Shown here in pieces: positions 55,684 through 64,000 of a stretch of 64,000 nt of DNA. How positions within the stretch are numbered: position 1 is the stretch's first letter; each line of letters begins with the position of its first letter. The DNA comes from Liolophura sinensis (Eukaryota > Mollusca > Polyplacophora > Chitonida > Chitonidae). The stretch spans positions 10,721,338 through 10,785,337 of the forward strand of contig NC_088302.1 in assembly GCF_032854445.1 (NCBI RefSeq), written 5' to 3'. The translations under genes and the position numbers were made by a program. The notes beneath the pieces are model-generated. The model was not told where the DNA came from and did not search any database. It saw nothing but the letters and a program-made list of their open reading frames with translations.

Positions 55684-56045
55684 GGACAGAACATTAACCG
55701 CCTGAGCCAGCGAGACGCCAGAACGCAATATGTTCTTCTGGTATTGGTGAGGATGTAGGTTCAATAGGCTGATAATTTTACATATTTACATTGAAAAAGC
55801 CTGCATTACTGCTATATAATATTTACCAGACCAAACGACGTTTGTCATCCATGGCTGAACTGATTGATCATTGAGACATTTGGTAATCTGTGACGTCAAT
55901 AATGTTTATAGTAAGTTTTTACGCGTGACATACGCCTGTCAGCTTAATTTCGTGCTTTATTAATTGTTTTTGTCTGCGAACGAAACATTGAAAGCCCTGT
56001 TGGTAATCAAAATCTTAGCACTAACACTCGTTAAATCCGAATAAT

Positions 56046-56179
56046 AGAGACCTTAAGTTAGAAGTTAAAAGTTCATATTGTACCTTGTAACTTGTAACTT
56101 CAAACTAGAATAGGTAAAATAATTCAAATTTAAGTTAGAAGTTACAAGTAAAAACTTGCAACTCTAACTTAAGGTCTCT
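56046..56179. mobile_element. 134-bp foldback element
   Basis: Ends are inverted repeats of about 20 bp with one mismatch (agagaccttaagttagaagt at the left; agagaccttaagttagagtt read from the right). Further inverted matches inside (aagttacaagt, acttgtaactt) mean most of the element can fold into a hairpin. Confidence 0.7.
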
Positions 56180-56321
56180 CATAAAGTACTTGCAAACGTA
56201 TACGTGTTTGTTGACCTAAACAGTGTGTTAAAAGAAAAGATGACAAATAATATAACCTATTGTGTGGGAAGAGGGATGAAAAAAGACCTCAACGCCACAG
56301 TAACAGAAACCTGACCTCCGT

Positions 56322-56615
56322 CATGTATTTATTTATTTATTTCACTGGTGTTTTAGGCCGCACTCAAGAATATTTGACTTACACGACAGTAACCAGCATT
56401 ATGGTGGCAGGAAACCGGGCAGAGTCCGGCGGAACCACGACCATCTGCAGGTTGCTGGTAGACCTTCCCACGTAGGTCCTCTGCTGCTTGACATAAAAGG
56501 CCGGAGGCCAGAGAGGAAGCCAGCATGGGAAAATACCCTCAATCTTCGTCATGTAAAGTGCAAAATTCTCGTTCGCGACGTTAAATACCAATCAAATAGA
56601 TAAATAAATAAATAA
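56322..56615 (-). repeat. SINE, - orientation, with a second tail in + orientation
   Basis: An inverted copy runs from the tail (tttatttatttcactggtgt) through cacgaccatctgcaggttgc to about 56470. Then 56570-56615 shows a forward tail (gttaaataccaatcaaatag plus ataaataaataaa). This looks like two copies head to head with the middle degraded. Confidence 0.65.
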
Positions 56616-57342
56616 ATTCGAATAAGATGAATCTGTTGCATGATTTAAGACGTATACCTTCCTGCTTTAAAAGGTATATAAGTACGCCAGATGGGATGGT
56701 GGGTTGTTAAATGATAGAACAGCACTGACAACTTTCGGCACCAGAATCCTCATTCAAGAGCCGCCATTCAGCTGCCTTATATAGCGGCTGGCCAGCGTAC
56801 TCCTGATAGTGGATATCATGATTAACACAGCTCATTCCAATAAAGCGTTACCATGGTAAGACGCCATTGAAGGATAATCTTGGGATGTTATTATCATCGC
56901 GTTAGGTTGTTCCCCTGTCGAAGACCGCTGTGGACGTCATTAGAACAATATTACAATGCACAGTAGTCATGAGGTTTAAGTGAACGAAAACAAGTGACAT
57001 TAGAAAATGACAATATCAGAAATCAGTAGATCTACTCTATCAGCTTGACTGGTAATATCTTTACAAACACTCACCATCAGGCCTTCGGAATTCTGTTAAC
57101 TGACATCGCTGACCACTTTCCAATATTCCATATTCTTAAAACCTCATACCCTCTCAAATCATCAATAAACACGTTATCTTCCACTATTAACTTGTATTCG
57201 ATCATAGCATAAACTTCTCATACCAATGTCGTTACCGGTGCATCGCTTGACAAGTTTATTGGTACTCATTGTCTGTTTCGCTCATGAATACCAAAATTTG
57301 CACTATGTAACCATGATTGACAACCTACATGCTTACATCTAA
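56616..57342. other. Sequence before the Gypsy element, no 5' LTR seen
   Basis: I searched this stretch for the start (tgttatgtatgactatttaa) and for inner blocks of the LTR at 60810-61813 and found neither. The part at 56690-56780 (aactttcggcaccagaatcc, tcattcaagagccg) resembles the ends of other retroelements, but I could not assign it. Confidence 0.45.
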
Positions 57343-58062
57343 TACATTCGGTTAGTTCTATCCTTTCAGGAAAAAGAGGTGGATAAGTATTTTCTGCATT
57401 TTGAGAAAATTGCAAATAGCTTGAAGTGGCCTAAAGAGTTCTGGACTATGTTATTACAGAGTGTGCTAATTGGAAAGGCCAGGGAAATTTACACTCAGTT
57501 AAGTGTAGAGAATGCTTCCAATTATGACTATGTGAAAGAGGTAATTTTGAAGGGTTATGAATTGGTGCCTGAAGCTTACCGCCAGAAATTTCGTAACTGT
57601 GAAAAAGGTAGAGATCAGACATACGTTGAGTTTGGTCGAGCTAAGGAGCAGTTGTTTGATCGCTGGTGTATAGCCAAGAAAATAGGTAAGGATTTTGAAA
57701 GTTTGGATCAGCTTGTGCTGGTAGAAGAGTTCAAGCGTTGTATTCATAATGATGTAAAGGTGTTCGTTGATGAGCAGAAGGCGAGTACACTTGAAGAGGC
57801 AGCCAGTTTAGCTGATGATTATTCCTTGACACATAAGGTTACATACACGGGTAAGCCATTTAATTCATTTATACGTAGAAATACCCAGTCACATGCAACA
57901 GGTAGAGGTAGCTCTACACAGAAGAGTTCTACACCAGGCTCCAATGGTTCTACAGCTCATGGTTCACGTAGTTCAGATTGGAATGGTAGTCCTCGAAATA
58001 GGGTCACTTGTAATTTTTGCAAGCGGGTAGGTCACGTGATGAGTGAATGTTACAAGTTGTAA
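57343..58062 (+). pseudogene. Gag of a Gmr1-like Gypsy retrotransposon (5'-truncated)
   Basis: Open from 57343 (after TAA at 57340-57342) with no ATG at its start. The recognisable part begins with EKEVDKYFLHFEKIANSLKW and runs through a capsid region with LLQSVLIGKAREIY and YELVPEAYRQKFR. That is the block related to the SCAN domain of vertebrate zinc-finger proteins, known to derive from gag of Gmr1-like elements. A serine- and glycine-rich linker follows, and a CCHC zinc knuckle (CNFCKRVGHVMSEC) lies at about 58009-58050. The frame stops at TAA 58060-58062 but is open again at once in the same frame into the protease. The N-terminal part of gag is missing. Confidence 0.85.
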
Positions 58063-60432
58063 AGGAGACGGGAAGCTCAGAATGAGTCTAAGCCCACAGG
58101 TCTTTGTGTTGCAATGCACAAAACATTGCCGGACGTTACATCAGCAGTTAAAAGCAGATCTGAGTTAGCTGATAGGGGATTGGATAAGATTCCCAAATGC
58201 TCTATGGATAGCTTCGCTCCGTTTATCAATTCTGGTTCAGTGTCGCTTAGAAGCGACATGTCTTGTGCTACCCCTATAAAGATATTAAGGGATACTGGGG
58301 CATCTCAGTCTCTGTTGTTGATGAATACTCTGCCCTTTTCTGAAGAGTCATACTCTGGGGTTCGTGCCCTTATTAGAGGTGTAGAGTCTAGTGACTTTGT
58401 CAGTGTTCCCCTTCATGATATTTATTTGTCATCAGATTTGATATCTGGACCTGTCAGGGTAGGCATTAAGCCTTCATTACCTTTTGAGGGTATTCATTTG
58501 TTGTTGGGAAATGACTTAGCACATGATAAGGTTACTGTTGATCCCTTAATGGTTGATAAGCCTTCTCTGAATTCAGTCACAGAGCCAGTTGAAAGCGAGA
58601 TAGCGGGTTTATATCCGTCCTGTGTTGTTAGAAGAGCTATGTCTAGAAAAGTCAGTACGGACCAGGGTAGTACTGTTGATTTGAGTGAGACTTTTCTCAA
58701 CAACATGTTGGATGGAGATTCTTCCAAATTAGACAGCCAGCAGGAAGTAGATACTAATTTTGTTAGTGGTGATCAGCCATTTTGTAGGACTAAGTTGATT
58801 GCTGAACAACACAGTGATCCAAGTATTTCTTGCTTGTTTAATGATGCAGCTAAAGATGGTGAATCTTTACCTGACCCATGCTACTACTATGTCGAGTCTG
58901 GCATATTGATGCGGCAGTGGAGACCTCCCGATGTTTCGTTGGAGGATGAATGGGCAGTTAAGCATCAGGTAGTTGTGCCTAAGTCTTATCGTAAAGACAT
59001 ACTGACTATAGCGCATGAAACGCCGTTAGCAGGTCATTTAGGTGTTAATAAGACCTATCATAAGATTCTCAGTCATTTTTATTGGCCAGGAATAAGGAAA
59101 GATGTTACTGAATTTTGCAGGTCTTGTCATGCATGTCAGTTAGTGGGGAAACCTAACCAGACAATCCCCAAGGCAGCCTTGAGGCCTATTCCTGCAATTG
59201 GTGAGCCATTCAGTAGAATCTTAATAGATTGTGTTGGTCCGCTACCTAAGACAAAGTCTGGAAATCAGTATATGTTAACCATAATGTGTACTTCAACTCG
59301 TTTCCCTGAGGCAATTCCACTAAGGAATATTACTGCCAAGACTGTAATTAAGGCTTTAGTTAAGTTCTTCACCATGTTTGGTCTGCCTAAGTCAGTACAG
59401 TCAGACCAGGGTTCAAATTTCATGTCTGGTGTGTTCCAACAAGTTATGCATGAGCTAGGTATTAGCCAGTATAAATCCTCAGCTTATCACCCACAAAGTC
59501 AAGGAGCACTAGAGAGATTCCATCAGACACTGAAAAGTATGATAAGAACTTACTGCTTTGAGACAGGGAAAGATTGGGACGAGGGTGTACCTTTGCTAAT
59601 GTTTGCTGTAAGAGAGTCTGTACAAGAGTCACTTGGATTTAGTCCATTTGAGCTTGTGTTTGGCCATACTGTGCGTGGTCCACTACAGTTGTTCAAGGAA
59701 AAGTTTGTGTCTGGTGATAGTGACAATGTTAACCTATTACAGTATGTGTCAAGTTTTCGTACTAAGCTCAACAGAGTATGTGAGTTAGCCAGGGAGAATC
59801 TTACAGCTTCTCAGAAGGGTATGAAAACTAAGTATGACAAAGAGACAGTAAGACGCAGATTTGAAGTTGGTCAGAAGGTATTGGCCTTACTTCCAGTTAG
59901 TGGTAAGCCACTTGAGGCTCGTTATTTTGGACCTTATGTAGTAGACAAGAGGCTAAGTGATCTTAATTATATTATTTTCACTCCTGATCGGCGCAAATCT
60001 AGACAACTTTGTCACATTAACGTGTTAAAGCCATATGTAGACAGAGATAGCACTGATCTCAATGTTGTACATCCTAGTGGAGTTGCTATCTCTTGTTTTC
60101 CAGTGCCAAGTTGTAAGAGAGAATTAAAGCATTTTTTGGGCATGGCAGGTTATTATCATAAGTTCTGTAGGAACTTTTCATTTGTTAGTGAGCCATTAAC
60201 TCAGCTGTTAAAGAAAGGTGCTAAATTCTTGTGGTCCAGTGAGTGTCAGAGATCTTTTGATAGATTAAAGGCCATGCTAAGCAGCGGCCCCATACTTGTA
60301 GCACCTGATTTTAATTTACCATTTAAGCTAGCTGTTGATGCTAGTGATATATCTGCTGGGGCAGTTTTGTTACAAGAAAATGAAACAGATCACGTTGATC
60401 ACCCTGTATGTTTTTTTTTCTCGCAAATTTGA
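58063..60432 (+). pseudogene. Pol of the Gmr1-like element: protease, integrase, then remnant of RT/RNase H
   Basis: Counting residues from the ATG at 58114, the aspartic protease motif DTGAS is at about 60-64. An integrase zinc region (GHLGVNKTYH ... CRSCHACQ) lies near 300-345. The catalytic core has D in ILIDCVGPLP (about 370), D in QSDQGSNF (about 431) and E in GALERFHQTLK (35 residues later). The GPY/F module (RYFGPYVVDK) is near 605. Integrase is followed, not preceded, by the end of the reverse transcriptase (ELKHFLGMAGYYHKFC near 670) and the start of RNase H (LAVDASDISAGAVLLQ near 740). The RT fingers and palm with the YLDD-type site are absent. Integrase before RT is the order known for Gmr1-like elements. 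The frame stops after a T9 run at 60410-60419. Confidence 0.85.
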
Positions 60433-60692
60433 CAAGTGTCAGAGAAATTATTCGACAATAGAAAAGGAGTGTCTGTCCTTGATTCTAGCATTACAGCATT
60501 TTGAAGTATATGTGACTTCGTCAAGTTACCCTATTGTTGTGTATACAGATCACAATCCCTTAACCTTCTTGCACAAACTAAAAGGTAAAAACCGAAGATT
60601 GTTACGGTGGAGTTTGCTTTTGCAAGAATTTAATCTAGAGATTAGACACATAAAGGAAAGATAATGTGATTGCTGATTGTTTGTCACGTGTC
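60420..60692 (+). pseudogene. RNase H remainder of the Gmr1-like element, out of frame
   Basis: The RNase H reading continues in another frame after the T run: KFDKCQRNYSTIEKECLSLI, then VVYTDHNPLTFLHKL and LLRWSLLLQEFNLEI. It shifts once more near 60660 and ends with ADCLSRV before a stop. The blocks STIEKECL, YTDHNPL and ADxLSR are the standard Ty3/Gypsy RNase H signature. The two shifts mark this copy as inactive. Confidence 0.82.
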
Positions 60693-60793
60693 TAGTTGGT
60701 TTTCTGCAGCTTTGTTTTTATAGACTGTGGTAAACGTTTTTATTATTCATAATTATGAATATGTTAAAGAAAGTTTTATGCAAAACTTTCTTT

Positions 60794-60809
60794 CCCTGAA
60801 GGGTGGGGG
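60794..60809 (+). promoter_or_regulatory. Polypurine tract of the Gypsy element
   Basis: A purine-rich run (gaagggtgggggt region) lies directly before the first base of the 3' LTR, the normal position for the plus-strand primer of reverse transcription. Confidence 0.6.
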
Positions 60810-61813
60810 TGTTATGTATGACTATTTAACGTCTTCATGTACTGTTAGTCTGCGGACCTTTGTGAAAGCATAACAGGCCCTATTATATATGTACAGCGCG
60901 GACCTGGCCGAAAGCACCTTGTTCAATGCTCTGTTTATTTAACTGGATGTTCATTGGCTGTTAATTCTGTGTCTAAGAATAGTTGAATCCACCTGGCACG
61001 TATATAAGCCGTGTTTTCTGTGCAGAGTGGAGGTATTTTTTGCTGCATCCACTGGGAGCCAGGAGAGTGTGCGACGCTCTCGTATCGAGTCCATTATATT
61101 TATATGAGCTGGTGATGCCATTTTCATTTGGGAGGACAGATTTTTAGGCCGGCACCGTTTGTGTACCACAGTTGTACTGATGTCTGGTTTATGTGAATTT
61201 CTGCGGAAGTCACGTTTATTGGTGTTCGGATCTTTATTATGATTATACAGTGTTGACTGTGTAATTTGTTTAACACGCTGACCTCACCTGACCGACAAGG
61301 TCGTCAAGGACTCTAAACTGAAGTTTTCAGTTTTGCAAAGGACGTTCGTTCTGCCACAAGGTGACATTACTCTACGTCTCTGAACGGCTCGTTTGTGAGC
61401 TTCTGCGGGAGCTGTGACTGATCTGAAGTGCATTATACCTCCATGCCTGTATTTACCCTGTGTTGTGCTCTGCGAGTGTGACGTCATTCAAAGGCTTGAC
61501 TGTTCCAGTTCTGTGTAACCTGTGTACTGTGTTCGCGTTCGCTAACCTGGCGAAGTACCTGTCTGGGACAATTTGTGACTTGTGTGTTTATCCCATGGTC
61601 TTTACGTTGGATTTCCTGGAATACATTCCTTGGGATGCAAAGGTGAACTGGAAACTTGTAAAGACCGGTAATACTGATGTGTATGTTTTTTTTATGTTGT
61701 TGTTGTTGAACTGTCTGTAAACTGTACGTCTCATTTTATATATAAAGCATTGTTTACATTGTAATATTGAGTCACTGAGTCTGTTTTCTGTTGCTGTTTT
61801 CAATACCGTAACA
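60810..61813 (+). repeat. 3' LTR of the Gmr1-like element
   Basis: Begins tgttatgtatgac and ends caataccgtaaca, giving the usual TG...CA with a short inverted repeat (tgtta/taaca). Length about 1004 bp. A TATA-like tatataag lies at 61001-61008, and a tataaa near 61741 could serve the poly(A) end. The boundaries come from the polypurine tract and the terminal motif. No second LTR is present to confirm them. Confidence 0.68.
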
Positions 61814-64000
61814 CTATACAATGCAGACGGCACTCAAAAACATAATTTGTTAAATTTAACAGAAAGTCTGTTGTCTTAGTGATGTTAGAATGTATTTTGT
61901 TATTGCAGATTATTCTGCAATACACATGTTCTATTAATTCAACACACAGATTGTATTAGGCTAACAGGATATTGTGTTGAATGTGATACAGTATTATGAT
62001 ATAATAACGGAATTAAATCTAGAATCACCCAGGCACACACTTTCTATTAATAATGTAACAGATTACTTTTTGACTGCACGAAACAATATAAAAATACAGG
62101 ACTTTCCCTAACAAAACAACTCACTTCTTGTTTTAGCAGTGTTGGATTCAATCCGGAGATAAAAAGTCACCATGTTAATGAAACCTTGACAGACCATTTT
62201 GACATTTTACACGGAATTAACTCTATATTTCCTCGCACAGACAGGCACGCTCTCTAAGTACCAATGTTACGAACGCCGTTTGTAAACATTGTATTTATTA
62301 TTATTATTATTTGTTTATTTGTCTGTGTCTGACCTACATTTTTTTCTCTGTGTACGTTATAACCGGCACTGTCATTCAGTCCAACCCTCTCGAGGTATCG
62401 GTGTTTATGAGTTTAGTGTTATCGCAAATAGAGTGTACATTCTGGAAATATGTATCGGTGTTGTAAACGTGTTTACGATCAAACTATCCAGAATTTTCTT
62501 TTACGTTGTGAAGCTCTCTGTCATTTGTTTCATTCCACTTGAAGGCAGTCGTTTATTCCAGTCCACTTGTGAGCAGTCATTTACTCAAGTCCATTTGTGC
62601 GCAGTCATATTTACTGTCATTCACTGAGAGGCATATTGCTCGGTTTGGAGCTATTGGCTTTCACGCCATTCCACATTCGTCATTTGTACTCCATTTTCTG
62701 TTTGTGAGCTTGTGTGTCATCACTTGCTATTTTTTTTTGGAGACGTTATTTTGAGCTTGTATCGCTCATTGTGTCTTTGTGCCATAAGTTACACTTCATG
62801 CCAGTTTCCCTAAAAGTGATTTTGTGTAATTTCCGAGGAAACGTACATCGACAGTTTGGCATCACGGAAGCTACTGCCAACCCCCCGCCCTGAGAAGTTA
62901 CATACTCACAGACAGTTGGAGACTAAATCCCTTATCGGACTGATCGTCGTCGTATAAGAGAAATTTTCTTGAGTTCGTCGTAAAACACCAATCAAATGTA
63001 ATTGTTGGTACTGATTTCTACGTTATTGTCAGTTGTATTATTTGTCTATTTTGTTAAAATATATGTATTAAACTTGAGTCAAGGTCTTCGAGTTTCTTTG
63101 TTTGATCTTGTATAAGGCCTATCGCTGATCTGACAGTTAGACAAGCCAGTGGTATCTCATCTTTACTCCTCGATAGTGGCACCCTTACCTAAGACCAGTT
63201 CACGTTAATATAGCATGCAGCATGCAAAATAGATCCCACACACAGGCCTAACACAATTTTACCTCAAACCACACACAATATCGATCCCGCACTCAAGCCT
63301 AACACCACATCGATCCTGCACACAGGCCTAACACCATTTTACCTCACACCGTACTCGGCTAAACAGAGCGCACATCTAGCATTTTCACTTTCCTTCAGAT
63401 ACATTTAAATACATCTTTATTCTGGTATCTGAGTCGCTGTGTGTTGACAAAGAGAGGTATGTACATGTACGAGGCATTTATGGTATTGCAGTTACAAACT
63501 GTATCCGTTAAAAATGTCACTGTTTGTAAATTGCATAAGACGGCTTATCACTAATAGAAATTATTCCCTTTTTGTGATGCTAATCTGTTGTTGAGCGTCA
63601 TAAGAGCTTCCATTCACCAACTGGGCCTATATAAATTACGAACAGATCTATCAGTGAAAATCTTTCACATGTTTTAGTTTCCGCTCATCTCGATCTTTAT
63701 TATGAGCCCGACAAAATCCAGTAGATGTCTCACGATACTAGCTGTTCAACCCTATACTCTTGGTGTTGAAGTTAAATTTCCTCCTTTCGGGTCGTCTCGG
63801 TAATCTCCGTGACCAAAACGTCACATCGGCCTCGTTCCCTGTGTGACGTCAGACAATTGTGTTTTGTTGATGACAACGTCATGTCGTAAGTTGTCGTCCT
63901 TCTACTGACGACTCGCTACACACGCGTGCCGATGAAAAGTGGTAAGTTTTTTTTTACCTTGACCCATCTATTGCAAATTGCTTGTTACGCTTTATATATT
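61814..64000. other. Right end of window, no recognisable gene
   Basis: Holds an inverted copy of the 38.3-kb dispersed repeat (61840-61990), a SINE tail at about 62930-62998 and an irregular tandem repeat of about 40 bp at 63225-63355 (cacacaggcctaacaccatt type). The 112-codon open frame at 62289-62627 (+) is rich in hydrophobic residues but has no domain I recognise. Confidence 0.5.
61840..61990. repeat. Dispersed repeat also present inverted at 38260-38400
   Basis: Shared blocks include gtcttagtgatgttagaatg then tattttgttattgcaga, and acagaaagtctgttg-type ends. No coding capacity; probably a short non-autonomous element. Confidence 0.6.

Noticed and set aside
56690..56790. Possible hammerhead-ribozyme core on the minus strand (gaggattctggtgccgaaag region)
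   Set aside because: The conserved CUGAnGA core has an extra base and stem II would have only two or three pairs; it does not meet the motif.

Overview
The window is animal nuclear DNA, AT-rich and intron-rich, with no bacterial-style operons. It most likely comes from a marine mollusc. The clues are a tRNA-derived SINE whose tail reads ttgagtacggcgtaaaacac and then caatcaaataaataaa, many minisatellites, LINE, Penelope-like, Gypsy and Tc1 remnants, and SRCR and fucolectin-type exons of the kind expanded in marine invertebrates. The species cannot be fixed from the sequence alone.

The main content is a pair of related scavenger-receptor cysteine-rich (SRCR) receptor genes facing each other tail to tail. 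Gene 1 (+ strand, about 4.7-10.6 kb) has two SRCR domains, each split over two exons, then a transmembrane exon and a last exon with two PPxY motifs and a stop. No signal-peptide exon was found for it. Gene 2 (- strand, 40.4 kb down to about 18 kb) has a signal-peptide exon, five SRCR domains over ten exons, a possible linker exon, a transmembrane exon and two tentative tail exons. Splice phases agree through all ten SRCR exons (phase 1 between domains, phase 2 inside each domain). Each domain has six cysteines, the group A pattern. SRCR4-5 of gene 2 are close paralogues of the two domains of gene 1, so the pair looks like an inverted duplication. The gene 2 transmembrane exon is one base out of frame, so it is either damaged or affected by a base-count error in a T run.

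Both genes are loaded with tandem repeats, and many introns carry arrays with their own period (45, 41, about 50, 37, 43, about 15, 17, 32, 38 and 50 bp). The largest is a four-copy 1.17-kb macrosatellite at 23.05-27.74 kb built on a 17-bp unit.

The rest of the window is mostly mobile DNA. There are two decayed LINE 3' halves (3.1-4.5 kb + and 45.7-46.9 kb -). A structurally complete Tc1/mariner element with an intact 342-residue DD34E transposase lies at 47.75-49.14 kb. There is a Penelope-like reverse transcriptase scrap (52.5-52.8 kb) and many SINE copies and short inverted-repeat elements. At 57.3-61.8 kb lies a broken Gypsy-type LTR retrotransposon of the Gmr1-like kind, with SCAN-related gag and integrase placed before the RT/RNase H remnant. 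One orphan + strand exon at 54.4 kb encodes the second half of a fucolectin/F5-8C-like lectin domain. The stretches 1.0-3.1, 14.1-17.2, 40.4-43.0 and 61.8-64.0 kb show no recognisable gene.
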